Under the pieces are notes generated by a model, which saw only the letters and a program-made list of their open reading frames with translations, ran no database searches and was not told the DNA's origin. This document shows positions 17,379 to 27,024 of a DNA stretch of 64,000 bases, piece after piece. Origin of the DNA: CAUZJF01 sp965248605 (GTDB taxonomy: Bacteria; Chloroflexota; Dehalococcoidia; Lucifugimonadales; CAUZJF01). The number at the start of each line of letters is the position of its first letter. Position 1 is the stretch's first letter. The position numbers were made by a program, and so were the translations under genes. The DNA lies in contig CBDFJV010000007.1 of the NCBI GenBank assembly GCA_965248605.1, forward strand, positions 2,294,001-2,358,000. The letters run 5' to 3'.

Positions 17379-19277
17379 ATGCCGCCAGCCGACAGATGGG
17401 TCGACATCGCCAACGCCCGTTTCATCAAGGACGACCGCAACACCTACGGTGAAGAGCTGATCGACCAGGCCAAGGAGCTCAACGCCAACTGCGTGCTGCT
17501 CAGCTTCACGGGCACGTCGGGCGAGCGAGAGCGCTGGCACTGGAAGCTCATCTCGTCCTTCGTCCGCAGGTGCCACGACGAGGGGCTCAAGGTCAGCTTC
17601 TACATGAAACTGACGAACATCAACTGGAAACCGATGTTCCACGAGCGGCCGGAGTCGAGGCACTGGATCATGGTCTACGCGGACGGCAGCCCGGCTCACT
17701 ACGGGGGCCACGCCGACCGGTACATGGGATGTCTCGCCAAGCCCGAGTGGCGCGCCTTCTTGAAGGAGATGATCGCCGAGGCGATCAAGTACGAAGTCGA
17801 CGCCCTCTTCTACGACAACTGCTTCATCCCCAGCGTCCTGGCGGGCTCCCGCGACGAGGGTACGGGCCGTGGATGGGCCTGTTACTGCGACACCTGCCGG
17901 GAGCAGTTCAGGGCATACACCGAAGAGACCCTGGGATGGCCGTGCACCCTGCCGGAGGAGCCGGACTGGAGCGACCCGGTCTGGCAGGCCTTCATCGAGT
18001 TTAGGGACAAGATCCTCGTCGACGCGTTCCGGGAGATCGTCGACTACGCTCACGCGCTCAAGCCCGACATAGTGGTCTATCCGAACGTCAAGCCGCCGTT
18101 CCAGGGTGGCGGTGGAACTAAAGGCTCGGCGACTACGCAGCTCGCCGACGTTGTCGACCTGTTGCTGTTCGAACGAAGAGGCACCCCGAAGCTGGGCGTG
18201 CCGCCCGAGGGGGGCGAGAGCCGGGCCCTGAACGTCGCCGTTGACTGGAAGTACGCCCTCGCACTCAAAGACACACCGCTCTGGTACCGGACCAACGAGC
18301 CAGGCGCCGACGCTAGCTACACTCCCGAGCACGTGAGGATCGGGATGGCCGAGGCATCGTCCTTCGGAGGCGCTTACCACAACATCTTCGCCAGGGTGCT
18401 CGAGGACGAGCCCACGAAGGCCGCCGGCGTCGAGCTTCACTACGATTTCCTGAGGCGTAACGCCGAGTACTACACGGACGTGCGACCTGTCGCCGACGTC
18501 GCGATTCTGGCGTCGGGAGCGACGTCGAACTGGTACCTGCCCGATCGCGTCGCCCAGACCGGTAGGCTCCCAGAAAGCCTCGCGGCCATCGCGCAAGCGC
18601 TGGTCGAGCTCCACGTCCCCTTCAACGTGGTCGTCGACGACGACTTGCCAGCCGGACTCGACTACAAGGCGCTGGTCCTCTCGGAAGTTGCGTGCATTAG
18701 CGACGAGCAGGCCGCCGCGATAGCTCGATTCGTCGAGAAGGGGGGAGGACTCCTGGCTACCGGGGCGACATCCCTCTACGACGAGAGGTACCGGACCCGC
18801 AAAGACTTCGCTCTCGCCGAGGTCTTCGGGGTCCACCACGGCCAGCCTGTCGACCAGATCGTCAAGAACTCGTACGGAGACGGCGCTTGCGCTTACGTTC
18901 CGGGTCAGGTGGTCGACGACTTCTGGCAGAAGGGGCTTTCCCGAGACCTAGCCACGATCGAAGCGGCCATGACCCACGTCTTGCAAGACGTGGAATCCCA
19001 AATACGGGTTAACGCTCCTTCGACCACCTTGGTCAACGTGATGGGGAAGGTCGATGGGGCCGCGACCCTCGTCCATCTGGTCAACTACGAGACCCGACGC
19101 GTGGCCGGCATAGACGTGAGCCTTCGCCGACCAGTGGGCAAGACCGCCGGTCAAGTGAGCGTGCTGTCGCCCGACTCTAAGGCCGCGGGGCTCGAGTTCA
19201 CCGAAGACCGGCAGTCGGTCGCCTTCACCGTCCCGGTTCTTGAGGTGTACGACCTCGTTGTGGTCGACTGGAAGTAA
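17379..19277 (+). CDS. glycoside hydrolase-like TIM-barrel protein with beta-galactosidase trimerisation-like domain
   Basis: This 632-residue protein starts at ATG 17379 after AGGAAGGA; a TATAAT box lies at 17327-17332. The N-terminal 350 residues look like a GH-type (beta/alpha)8 barrel of the hypothetical GHL6/GH29-like group: a long W-H-W-K-L segment, DALFYDNCFIP near residue 150, and CYCDTCREQFRAYTEE. The middle (about 370-520) resembles the glutamine-amidotransferase-like trimerisation domain of GH42 (ADVAILASG, YKALVLSEVACISDEQ), followed by a beta-sandwich. Substrate unknown. It is probably cytoplasmic because no signal peptide is seen. Confidence 0.65.
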   Translation: MPPADRWVDIANARFIKDDRNTYGEELIDQAKELNANCVLLSFTGTSGERERWHWKLISSFVRRCHDEGLKVSFYMKLTNINWKPMFHERPESRHWIMVYADGSPAHYGGHADRYMGCLAKPEWRAFLKEMIAEAIKYEVDALFYDNCFIPSVLAGSRDEGTGRGWACYCDTCREQFRAYTEETLGWPCTLPEEPDWSDPVWQAFIEFRDKILVDAFREIVDYAHALKPDIVVYPNVKPPFQGGGGTKGSATTQLADVVDLLLFERRGTPKLGVPPEGGESRALNVAVDWKYALALKDTPLWYRTNEPGADASYTPEHVRIGMAEASSFGGAYHNIFARVLEDEPTKAAGVELHYDFLRRNAEYYTDVRPVADVAILASGATSNWYLPDRVAQTGRLPESLAAIAQALVELHVPFNVVVDDDLPAGLDYKALVLSEVACISDEQAAAIARFVEKGGGLLATGATSLYDERYRTRKDFALAEVFGVHHGQPVDQIVKNSYGDGACAYVPGQVVDDFWQKGLSRDLATIEAAMTHVLQDVESQIRVNAPSTTLVNVMGKVDGAATLVHLVNYETRRVAGIDVSLRRPVGKTAGQVSVLSPDSKAAGLEFTEDRQSVAFTVPVLEVYDLVVVDWK

Positions 19278-19358
19278 CCCGGCACCGCATCGCTCTCGCC
19301 GCGCAAAATCCACTGTGACGCTGCTATACTGGCGGCCGACCGGCTTCGGCGATTTCCA

Positions 19359-20219
19359 ATGGTCAAACACCTCGGGATAATCGGCTACCCTCTCGCCCAC
19401 TCTATCTCGCCCGCGTTCCAACAGGCAGCACTGGATGACTATGGACTGCCCGTGCGGTACGAGGCGTGGCCGACGGCGCCCGAGGCCTTGCGGGAGAGAG
19501 TCGGCTCGCTGCGCGGCGCCGACTACCTGGGCGCCAACGTCACGATCCCTCACAAAGAGCAGGTCGCTCAGATGGTGGACACGGTCGACTCCTGGGCCCA
19601 AGCGGTGGGTGCGGTCAACACCATCGTCAAAACAGGCCGTGACCTGGTCGGCTATAACACCGACGCCGACGGCTTCCTGAGAAGCCTCAGGGAGGACCTA
19701 GGCTTCGAACCGCGCGGCGGTTCGGTGCTCGTCCTGGGGGCGGGTGGGGCTGCCCGCGCCGCTGTCTTCGGGTTGGCGAGGGAAGGCGTCGCCGGTGTAA
19801 CCATCGCCAACCGGACCTTGGACCGCGCCCAGTCCCTCGCCGCCGAAGTGACCAACTCGGTCGCCGAGGCTGGCGCCGTAGCCCTCGACGACGAGTCGGC
19901 CGTACGCCGCGCGGCCGCCGGAGCGCAGCTTATCGTGAACGCCACTTCAATGGGGATGAGGCACGGTGAGGGGGAAGGAAGCACGCCTTTGAAGGCAGAC
20001 CTGATTCCGCCTAGCGCCCTCGTCTACGATATGGTCTACACTCCCCGGGAAACCCCTCTTATGATAGAGGCGAAAAAGGTCGGGGCGCGCGCAATCGGTG
20101 GCCTGTCGATGCTCGTATACCAGGGAGCGGCGTCCTTCGAGCTTTGGACGGAGCGAGAAGCGCCGGTCCAGGTCATGTTTCATGCCGCCGAGAAGGCGCT
20201 CTCGGCCCAGACCGCCTAG
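19359..20219 (+). CDS. aroE: shikimate dehydrogenase (NADP+)
   Basis: This 286-residue AroE reduces 3-dehydroshikimate to shikimate, the fourth step of the chorismate pathway. The substrate domain begins with the family signature GIIGYPLAHSISPAFQ. The catalytic Lys is in GANVTIPHKEQV, the catalytic Asp in YNTDADGF, and the dinucleotide-binding glycine loop is VLGAGGAARAAVFGL. The closing YQGAASFELWTE motif is present, so it is complete. The aroK-aroB fusion lies 66 bases downstream on the same strand, forming an aromatic biosynthesis operon. Confidence 0.95.
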   Translation: MVKHLGIIGYPLAHSISPAFQQAALDDYGLPVRYEAWPTAPEALRERVGSLRGADYLGANVTIPHKEQVAQMVDTVDSWAQAVGAVNTIVKTGRDLVGYNTDADGFLRSLREDLGFEPRGGSVLVLGAGGAARAAVFGLAREGVAGVTIANRTLDRAQSLAAEVTNSVAEAGAVALDDESAVRRAAAGAQLIVNATSMGMRHGEGEGSTPLKADLIPPSALVYDMVYTPRETPLMIEAKKVGARAIGGLSMLVYQGAASFELWTEREAPVQVMFHAAEKALSAQTA

Positions 20220-20285
20220 CGCTCCCATCGAAGCATCCATCAGCCTGGTCCGCACGCATGACCGCGCGGACGGCGAGAGAGCGAC

Positions 20286-21941
20286 TTGAACCCGTCGAAC
20301 ATCTACATCACCGGTTTCTCCGGGACCGGCAAGACTACCGTGAGCCGCTTCGTTGCGGACCGCATGGGCTGGCGGCTCGTCGACACTGACGACGAGATCG
20401 TCCGGGCGGCTGGGAGGTCCATCGAGGATGTCTTCCGCTCCGACGGCGAGCCGCGATTTCGAGAGATGGAGCGTGAGGCGCTCTCCATCGTGGCCGAGGG
20501 TGACCGGCAGGTCGTCTCCACTGGCGGCGGCATCGTGATGGACGAACGCAACAGGCGCGTCATGGAGAGCTCTGGTGTCGTGGTGTGCCTGGAGGCCCGG
20601 CCCGAAACGATTCACCGCAGGCTCTCCAGGGAGCGGGACGACTCGGCCGGGCCGATTGTCCGGCCGATGCTCGTCGACGACGATCCGCTGATACGTATCA
20701 GTGCCCTCAAGGCCGACCGCCAGCCCCACTACGCCCAGGCCCATTGGACTGTGAGCACGGACCTCCTGACGCCCAGCGAGGTTGCCGACGAGGTCGTCAG
20801 AGCATGGCGAATGCTGGCCGACCACATGGGCTCCGGTGGGTCGACCGAGACCGGCGACCGCGCCGCCGTGGTCTCGGCGTCGTCCGGACAGTACCCGATA
20901 TGGGTCGGTTGGGGGCTTCTCGGCGAGCTAGGAGAGAGGGCCAAACGGACCATTGACCCGGGCACCGCCTACGTCATTACCGACGATGGCGCGCGAGCCC
21001 ACGGGCGGAAGGCCCAGGTATCGCTCGAGGCCGCTGGTGTTCCCTGCCACCTCTTCGTGATGCCGTCCGGGGAGCGAAGCAAAAACCTGGAGATGGTCGG
21101 ACAGGTCTACGCATGGCTGGCTGGCCTGAGGGCCGAACGTGGCCACCTCATCGCCGCCGTCGGAGGCGGCGTGGTCGGCGACCTGGCCGGATTCGTGGCG
21201 GCGACTTTCCTTCGCGGAATGCGCCTCTGTCACGTTCCCACGTCTCTTTTAGCGATGATGGATGCGGCCATCGGCGGCAAGACGGCCGTCGACCTGCCTG
21301 AGGGCAAGAACCTGGTAGGGTCCATCTACCAGCCCGAGTTCGTGCTCGAGGACGCGGAGGTACTGGAGAGCCTGCCGCCCAGGCAGCTAACCACCGGGTG
21401 GGCCGAGGCAATCAAGCACGGCTTGATTCTGGATGAGGGTCTCCTGGAGATCTTCGAGGCGGAGCGCGACACCATCCTCTCCCGCGACCGGAACGCGCTG
21501 ACGGAGGTGATACGCCGGAGCGTCCGCGTGAAGGCCGGAGTGGTCTCCGGTGATGAAAAAGAGTCTGCCGGGCGCCGCATACTCCTCAACTACGGTCACA
21601 CGATCGGCCACGGGATCGAGGCCGCTGGGGGCTACGACCGCTACCTGCACGGCGAAGCGGTCAGCATTGGCATGATGGGCGCGGCGATGATCAGCAACGA
21701 GTCGGGCTTTCTTACAGCCCAGGAAGTGGACCGACAACGGGACGTCCTCGTGAACTACGGTCTGCCGGTCCAATATCACGACCTGGACGCCGACGCCATA
21801 CACGCGGCCATGGCCGTCGACAAAAAAACCGTAGGCGGCGTTATCCATTGGGTCCTGCTCGACGGCATAGGTCGAGCGGTGACGAAGAGCGACGTGCCCG
21901 AGACTCTCGTCCGCAAGGTGGTCGCCGGCCTGCGCGGCTGA
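20286..21941 (+). CDS. aroKB: bifunctional shikimate kinase / 3-dehydroquinate synthase
   Basis: This 551-residue fusion has shikimate kinase in residues 1-175, with Walker A GFSGTGKTT (10-18), a DTDDEI motif and the RxxGEPxFR-like SDGEPRFREME. Residues about 195-551 are 3-dehydroquinate synthase: PSGERSKNLE, AVGGGVVGDLAGFVAATFLRG, the metal-binding GWAEAIKHGLI region and NYGHTIGHGIEA. The fusion joins steps 2 and 5 of the chorismate pathway. It is known in some lineages but is not the usual arrangement. It starts at TTG 20286, after GAGAGAG. It lies in an operon with aroE. Confidence 0.95.
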   Translation: MNPSNIYITGFSGTGKTTVSRFVADRMGWRLVDTDDEIVRAAGRSIEDVFRSDGEPRFREMEREALSIVAEGDRQVVSTGGGIVMDERNRRVMESSGVVVCLEARPETIHRRLSRERDDSAGPIVRPMLVDDDPLIRISALKADRQPHYAQAHWTVSTDLLTPSEVADEVVRAWRMLADHMGSGGSTETGDRAAVVSASSGQYPIWVGWGLLGELGERAKRTIDPGTAYVITDDGARAHGRKAQVSLEAAGVPCHLFVMPSGERSKNLEMVGQVYAWLAGLRAERGHLIAAVGGGVVGDLAGFVAATFLRGMRLCHVPTSLLAMMDAAIGGKTAVDLPEGKNLVGSIYQPEFVLEDAEVLESLPPRQLTTGWAEAIKHGLILDEGLLEIFEAERDTILSRDRNALTEVIRRSVRVKAGVVSGDEKESAGRRILLNYGHTIGHGIEAAGGYDRYLHGEAVSIGMMGAAMISNESGFLTAQEVDRQRDVLVNYGLPVQYHDLDADAIHAAMAVDKKTVGGVIHWVLLDGIGRAVTKSDVPETLVRKVVAGLRG

Positions 21942-21958
21942 CTCGCGGGCCCCCGTCA

Positions 21959-22774
21959 ATGGAAGAGACGCTGTTGCTTGCCGCACTGGGACTGGGGACG
22001 GGCACGTTCAGCGTTCTCGTTGGGACTGGCGGAGGCATCATACTCGTCCCTCTGCTACTCCTCTTCTCCGATCTCGAGCCCGCCGCAGTCGCCGGCACTT
22101 CACTGACACTTGTCGCCATCAACAGCTTCGCCGGAACAGCCGCATACCGACGCGAAGGACTGATCGACCGCCGCAGCGGGCTACTCTTCGGCATCGCGGC
22201 GTTGCCCGGCTCGATTGCAGCCCCCTTCGTGGTCGAGGCCTTCGACCCCAACGCCTTCAGGGTGCTGTTCGGCCTGCTACTCGTGAGCCTGGCCGTCTAC
22301 ATGCTTTTGCCACGTCGTCAAACGGAGAGTCCCAGACACACAATGCAATCGGCGGTCAGGAAAAGGCACTTGACCACGGGCCGAGGGCAGGAGTTCGACT
22401 ACGAGTTCAACGAAGCCCTGGCGGCGATGTTGAACCTGGGAGTTGGATTCCTGGCCGCGTTCTTCGGTACCGGAGGTGGATTCATCAGGACCCCGGTGCT
22501 CGTTAGGGCCTTCGGCTTTCCGGTTCGGGTCGCCGTCGCCACGTCTGTCTTCGCCCTATCGATCTACGCAACGGCCGGCGCGGCCGTCCACGCTTACCTG
22601 GGCCACGTCGACTGGTACCCCACTTTCGTTTGGGCTGGAATAGGCCTGGTGGTCGGCAGCCAGCTCGGAGCCCGCCTGGCCGCCACGGTCAAAGCCCTAT
22701 GGATACTGCGGCTGCTGACTGGCCTGCTCTTCGTTATGGGCGCAAGGGTACTGGTCCAGGGAATCGCATCTTGA
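21959..22774 (+). CDS. TSUP (TauE/SafE) family membrane permease
   Basis: This 271-residue protein starts at ATG 21959, 18 bases after aroKB. It shows the TSUP internal duplication: two halves each begin with a glycine-rich helix (TGTFSVLVGTGGGIILVPLL and GVGFLAAFFGTGGGFIRTPVL), with about eight membrane segments in total. Family members export sulfite, sulfoacetate or similar anions. A soluble loop of about 50 residues separates the halves. Substrate cannot be told from sequence. Confidence 0.85.
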   Translation: MEETLLLAALGLGTGTFSVLVGTGGGIILVPLLLLFSDLEPAAVAGTSLTLVAINSFAGTAAYRREGLIDRRSGLLFGIAALPGSIAAPFVVEAFDPNAFRVLFGLLLVSLAVYMLLPRRQTESPRHTMQSAVRKRHLTTGRGQEFDYEFNEALAAMLNLGVGFLAAFFGTGGGFIRTPVLVRAFGFPVRVAVATSVFALSIYATAGAAVHAYLGHVDWYPTFVWAGIGLVVGSQLGARLAATVKALWILRLLTGLLFVMGARVLVQGIAS

Positions 22775-22797
22775 GGAACGTAATGCGTGAGGCATAA

Positions 22798-22856
22798 GAC
22801 GTGAAACGTGAAAAGTAAGAAGAGTTGTTACGCTTCACGTTTTACGTTTTGGAGCT
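22798..22856. repeat. intergenic inverted repeat (ACGTGAAACGTG family)
   Basis: Imperfect arms built on ACGTGAAACGTG and CACGTTTTACG face each other across a short loop and end in a T run. It may double as a terminator between the permease gene and tgt. Short inverted repeats of this sort recur in intergenic DNA of this window. Confidence 0.5.
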
Positions 22857-22882
22857 AAGTTTTACTCTTCAGGAACCATCGC

Positions 22883-24043
22883 TTGTCCATCTTCACCCTT
22901 GAAAAGACCGACGGGTCCGCTCGGGCCGGCGTGCTCCACACGGCCCACGGCGACGTACCGACGCCCGCTTTCATGCCGGTTGCCACCCAAGGCTCGGTGA
23001 AGGCCCTGGACCCGGCCGACCTGCGCTCCATCGGGTCGGACATCGTGCTGGCCAACACGTACCACCTCTACCTTCGCCCCGGTGTCGACACGGTACGCAA
23101 GCTCGGCGGGCTGCACGGCTTCATGAGGTGGGACGGCCCGGTCCTGACGGACAGCGGGGGCTTCCAGGGGTTCAGCCTCGAGCACCTGCGCGAAATCACG
23201 GACGACGCCATCGTCTTCAAGTCCCACCTCGATGGTAGCCTTCATACCTTTACGCCCGAAGCCGCCATCCAACACCAGGAGGGGCTCGGCGCTGACGTGA
23301 TCATGCCTCTGGATGTCTGCCTGCCGTCGGGCTCCGAGCCGCAGGACGTCGATAAGGCGGTCGAGCAGACGGCGCGGTGGGCCGAACGTTCACTAAGATC
23401 GAAGACGAGGGAAGACCAGCACCTTTTCGGAATAGTGCAGGGGGGCACGTCGCCCGAGCTGAGGGAGCGCTCGGCGTCAGCCATCACGGGAATCGGGTTC
23501 CCAGGCTACGCCATTGGCGGCCTCAGCGTGGGCGAGCCGAAAGACGAGATGTACACGACGACCGAGCTTGCTACGCGGCTACTGCCAGCCGACGCGCCGC
23601 GCTATCTCATGGGCGTCGGTTCTCCGGAAGACCTTGTCGAATGCGTCGCGCGAGGCATCGACATGTTCGATTGCGTGCTCCCGACCCGCATTGCGCGCAA
23701 CGGCGCGCTGTTTGTCCGGACCGGTCGTCTCAACGTCGACAAGGCAGCCCATCGTGAGCAGGAGTCTCCTATCGAAGAGGACTGCGACTGCTATACGTGC
23801 ACCTTCCCAGCAGCGTACGTCCACCACCTTTTCCGTGCCGGCGAACTACTGGCCTACCGGCTGGCGACTATACACAATCTGCGGTTCGTCCTCCGACTGA
23901 TGGCCGAGATGAGGGACGCCATCCAAGAAGGTACCTTCGAGGAGTATCGAGCCACCTTCAACCGGCGATTCGTGCCGCCCGACGCCAAGGTTCGCCAGGA
24001 GCAGAAGCGCAAGTGGGTCGCGTCCCAGCGCCGGAAGAACTAA
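22883..24043 (+). CDS. tgt: tRNA-guanine(34) transglycosylase
   Basis: This 386-residue bacterial-type TGT exchanges G34 for preQ1 in GUN-anticodon tRNAs, making queuosine. The nucleophile/base region is seen in VLTDSGGFQGFSL and FDCVLPTRIARNG. The zinc site is CDCYTCTFPAAYVHH (Cys-x-Cys-x2-Cys with His). It starts at TTG 22883 with AGGAA eight bases upstream. No other queuosine gene is nearby. Confidence 0.95.
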   Translation: MSIFTLEKTDGSARAGVLHTAHGDVPTPAFMPVATQGSVKALDPADLRSIGSDIVLANTYHLYLRPGVDTVRKLGGLHGFMRWDGPVLTDSGGFQGFSLEHLREITDDAIVFKSHLDGSLHTFTPEAAIQHQEGLGADVIMPLDVCLPSGSEPQDVDKAVEQTARWAERSLRSKTREDQHLFGIVQGGTSPELRERSASAITGIGFPGYAIGGLSVGEPKDEMYTTTELATRLLPADAPRYLMGVGSPEDLVECVARGIDMFDCVLPTRIARNGALFVRTGRLNVDKAAHREQESPIEEDCDCYTCTFPAAYVHHLFRAGELLAYRLATIHNLRFVLRLMAEMRDAIQEGTFEEYRATFNRRFVPPDAKVRQEQKRKWVASQRRKN

Positions 24044-24122
24044 CCACGGAGATCACAGAGCCCACAGAGGATCAGAATTAATTACTGAAAACTCTGTGGT
24101 CTCTGTGTCCTCTGTGGTGAAA
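24042..24122. repeat. dispersed CACAGAG inverted repeat between convergent genes
   Basis: The left arm (ACCACGGAGATCACAGAG...) and right arm (...CTCTGTGTCCTCTGTGGT) pair over about 28 bases around an AT-rich loop. Lying between the tgt stop and the stop of the convergent gene at 24125, it could act as a bidirectional terminator. Related sequences occur at 39991-40043 and 45325-45361. Confidence 0.7.
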
Positions 24123-24124
24123 TC

Positions 24125-24721
24125 TTACTCCTTGGCCCACTCGTGGTCGTGCGGGATGAGCCACGTCTCGGACAGCGCGAGGCAGCAGGTGCTGCCCGGC
24201 CGGCCGAAGATGTCGCGGGGGAGGGCCTTGCCGGCGGCGGCTTCGCCGTTTACGGTCATCTGAGCGCGCCGGGCCGGGACGATGACGTTGTATAGCCCGT
24301 GGGGCTGGCCCGGGTTCTCTCCCGGGGCGTTGGCGATGGCGATGGCCTCGTCGAAGTCGTACCAGGTCAGTGATATCTTCTCGTCGGCCGACTCGATGTA
24401 CTCGGTCCAGAAGGTCATCGCGTCGCCCAGCTTCCAGAAGTCGGCCTCGATGATGGAAATGTTCTCGCCGGAATAGTCCGAGCCCATAGACGCCATGATG
24501 CCTTCCTGCAGCCAGCGCGCCAGCGCGATGTTGTCCGCATAAATCCTCGGCTCGCCGTCTGTGAACTCGCTCTTGGTAAAAAGGGCGTGTCCGACCCCTT
24601 TTGGCGACACGTGAATGCGCCAGTGGCTGTTCTGCGCAGTCGACTCGTCGCCTTCTCCGTCGCCGAGCCTAAGGAAAGAGTTCTCGCCCGTCAGTCGTAG
24701 TTTGTTCGGGTCTATTCCCAC
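24125..24721 (-). CDS. conserved-looking hypothetical protein
   Basis: This 198-residue soluble protein starts at GTG 24721, nine bases after AGGAGG. It is rich in aromatic residues and acidic turns, with a WLIPHDHEWAKE C-terminus and no signal peptide, membrane segment or known motif. Codon use matches the chromosome, and the strong ribosome-binding site supports a real gene. I do not recognise a family. Confidence 0.6.
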   Translation of the reverse strand: MGIDPNKLRLTGENSFLRLGDGEGDESTAQNSHWRIHVSPKGVGHALFTKSEFTDGEPRIYADNIALARWLQEGIMASMGSDYSGENISIIEADFWKLGDAMTFWTEYIESADEKISLTWYDFDEAIAIANAPGENPGQPHGLYNVIVPARRAQMTVNGEAAAGKALPRDIFGRPGSTCCLALSETWLIPHDHEWAKE

Positions 24722-24899
24722 TCTCTCGGACCTCCTGTCTTGGCTTTTCTTAAGGATATCATCAGCGGTCGCTGACGGGCGCCACAGTAACGCGTTTCAT
24801 CCTGGAAAGGCGGCGCGGCAGGCTGAATATGAGTAACGATATGGTACAATATGTATCGATATGAACACAGTTCGCGTCGGCTAACTCCACTCTGGTGCT

Positions 24900-26105
24900 A
24901 TGCTCACAGAACCCCATCCACCAAGGCAGTCTGAGCGGGCTCTGGCGAAACTCTGGCTCGACGCCGACCTCCTCGGAGCCGACCTGACGGCCGAGGACGG
25001 CCGACAGTTCCGGGTGCTCTACCCCGGCCGGCCTAACGGTCGAGCCGGGCCGGATTTCAAGGACAGCGTCCTCGAGACCGACGACGGCGAGCTGCTGAGA
25101 GGCGACGTCGAGCTCCACGTAGACGCCGGCGACTGGCGCCGCCACGGTCACCACACCGATCCCAACTACAACGGCGTTGTCCTTCACGTCGTTCTCCGCT
25201 CACGCGTCGATGCCTCACCGCAGCAATCGAACATGGTAGTGCCCGTGGTGTCGCTGGCCGGCCGTGACGGGACCACCGGGAGCCCTCGCCGCGACCGGCC
25301 GTCTGTCCTCCGTGGCCGAGGGCGCGACGAGATTGGACCGTTACTGGACCGGGCGGGCGATCTTCGACTGTTTGGCAGGAGCAGGGGCTTCGCTATCCAG
25401 ATGGGGTCGTCCGACGGCGAGCAACTGCTGTACGAGGCCATCATGGACGCGCTGGGATACGCTTCGAACCGCAAGCCCTTTCGGGCACTGGCCCAAGCCG
25501 TTCCCATGGCGCTGCTCCGCGAGGTCGCTTGGGAGCCAGCCTCGACACGGCTGCTGGCGCTAAAAGCGATGCTTCTCGATGCCGCGGGCCTCGCCGCGTA
25601 CGCCGGACAGGCCGAACTGCGGCGGATGAGCGACGTCCTGCCGAGGCTGCCCACGAGAAAGAAGGTCCCGGCGGCCCTGTGGCACACCTTCCGGGTGAGG
25701 CCGGCCAACCATCCGGCGCGACGCATCCTGGGAGCGGCGCATCTCTTCGACCGCTACCTCGACCAGAGGCTGCCGGAGGGCCTGACGGACCTGATGGCCG
25801 CTGGCAGGCCTACCGACCTGATCGAGGGGCTTATAGCTCCGCCGTACGTCGGCACGACAAGGGCAAAGGAGATCGCCGTAAACGCGGTACTGCCCTTCAT
25901 CCACGCTCAGGCGGGCTTGACGAGAGACGGCCATCTGCAAGAGCAGTGCCTCGATGTCTACCGCCGGTTCCCGAGCCTGCCCGACAACGAAATTACTCGT
26001 GAAATGAAAAGGCTCTGGTCGCCGGAGTTCGAGGATGTAAGACTAACCGGAGCCCGGCGCCATCAAGGGCTGATGTACATGTACCGGAAGGGGGTTAGGG
26101 GTTAG
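24900..26105 (+). CDS. DUF2851 family protein
   Basis: This 401-residue protein begins with an SERALAKLWLDADLL segment, followed by the conserved nuclease-like core GRPNGRAGPDFKDSVLE, GDVELHVDAGDWRRHGH and NYNGVVLHVVL. That core (PDF...E-x-H) resembles the PD-(D/E)XK arrangement noted for DUF2851. The C-terminal half is helical. The family is common in Chloroflexota and Bacteroidota; its function is unknown. A possible -10 box TACAAT precedes it at about 24847. Confidence 0.8.
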   Translation: MLTEPHPPRQSERALAKLWLDADLLGADLTAEDGRQFRVLYPGRPNGRAGPDFKDSVLETDDGELLRGDVELHVDAGDWRRHGHHTDPNYNGVVLHVVLRSRVDASPQQSNMVVPVVSLAGRDGTTGSPRRDRPSVLRGRGRDEIGPLLDRAGDLRLFGRSRGFAIQMGSSDGEQLLYEAIMDALGYASNRKPFRALAQAVPMALLREVAWEPASTRLLALKAMLLDAAGLAAYAGQAELRRMSDVLPRLPTRKKVPAALWHTFRVRPANHPARRILGAAHLFDRYLDQRLPEGLTDLMAAGRPTDLIEGLIAPPYVGTTRAKEIAVNAVLPFIHAQAGLTRDGHLQEQCLDVYRRFPSLPDNEITREMKRLWSPEFEDVRLTGARRHQGLMYMYRKGVRG

Positions 26106-26164
26106 GGTGTGGGGTACAGGGGACAGGTTCGCCGCAAACGGCCGTAGGGGCGTCTGCCCTGGGG

Positions 26165-26710
26165 CTAGGAGCCGCCCAGAAGTCGCCTGACTTCAGCCGC
26201 GCCTGCCTCATTGTCGTCGGCCTCGTACAGATCAAGGGCCTGACGTAGATCGGCGGTGCCGGAGTCGGTCTTATTCTGCTTCAGGAGCAGCGCTCCGCGC
26301 TCGTGGTAGGCCTCGGCGTAGTCGGCTTTCAGTTCGATGGCCTTGTTCAGGTCCGCGAGCCCTAGCTCCTCCTGCGTCTGCTCCTGGTTAATGAAGGCGA
26401 CTCCGCGTCCGTAGTAAGCCTGCGCGAGCGTAGGGAGGAATCGAATCACTATATCGAGCCGCGGGATCGCCTCCTCGTACTGGCCGATCTCGACCATCCG
26501 TATGGCGGAGGTGTACCGGAAGAGTAGGTCATCGGGCTCCGATGTGGGCTCGGGCGTCGGCTCAGGCGTGGCGGTGGGCTCGGGCTCCGGAGTCGAGACT
26601 GGAGTCGAAGTCGGCGCAGGTGTTGCCGTCGGCTCCGCGCCAGACGAGCACGCAACGGCGATAAAGGCCACGCCGGCAGCCACCGTAAGCGCCAGGTGTC
26701 TTCCGCCCAT
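26165..26710 (-). CDS. TPR-repeat lipoprotein
   Basis: From ATG 26710 the protein is 181 residues. A signal peptide ends in the lipobox AVACS, then comes a Thr/Pro/Glu linker (TPEPEPTATPEPTPEP), then three to four tetratricopeptide repeats (AQAYYGRGVAFINQEQT, ADYAEAYHERGALLLKQ). It is probably anchored on the outer membrane face and used for protein-protein contact. A longer in-frame start at 26902 would bury the signal peptide and is rejected. Confidence 0.75.
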   Translation of the reverse strand: MGGRHLALTVAAGVAFIAVACSSGAEPTATPAPTSTPVSTPEPEPTATPEPTPEPTSEPDDLLFRYTSAIRMVEIGQYEEAIPRLDIVIRFLPTLAQAYYGRGVAFINQEQTQEELGLADLNKAIELKADYAEAYHERGALLLKQNKTDSGTADLRQALDLYEADDNEAGAAEVRRLLGGS

Positions 26711-26860
26711 CTGCACTTTAGGGCACCAACCTCTCTGCGGTCCTAGACCTCGGGGACGGCGGCTAGGATAACATACCGCGTTCACGTCTAATACGCGATG
26801 GCGCAGCCCGGCGGATGGCGCCGTGATAAATAGAGGACTACGCCGGGGACGGGAGGGCGT

Positions 26861-26882
26861 GGGCAGACACACAGGTCTGCCC
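26861..26882. repeat. short hairpin GGGCAGAC/GTCTGCCC
   Basis: Eight-base perfect arms flank a six-base loop (ACACAG). A nearly identical sequence (GCAGACACACAGGTCTGC) occurs at about 45533, so it belongs to a dispersed intergenic repeat. No function is visible. Confidence 0.6.
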
Positions 26883-27024
26883 TTACGTTTGTGTTGGGTC
26901 AAACCCCCGCGGAGGTGAATTGGAGTACTGGCGCTATGTTAGACTGACCCGACCCCAAGCCAACGCAACAGCAGCACCTCCCCTCTCGGCGTCGCGAAGA
27001 GGGGTCGGCGGTGAGGTTCTTACC

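Noticed and set aside
17280..18839. 519-codon minus-strand frame opposite the glycosidase-like gene
   Set aside because: Valine/aspartate-rich shadow with no start signal; the plus-strand gene has a -10 box and ribosome-binding site.
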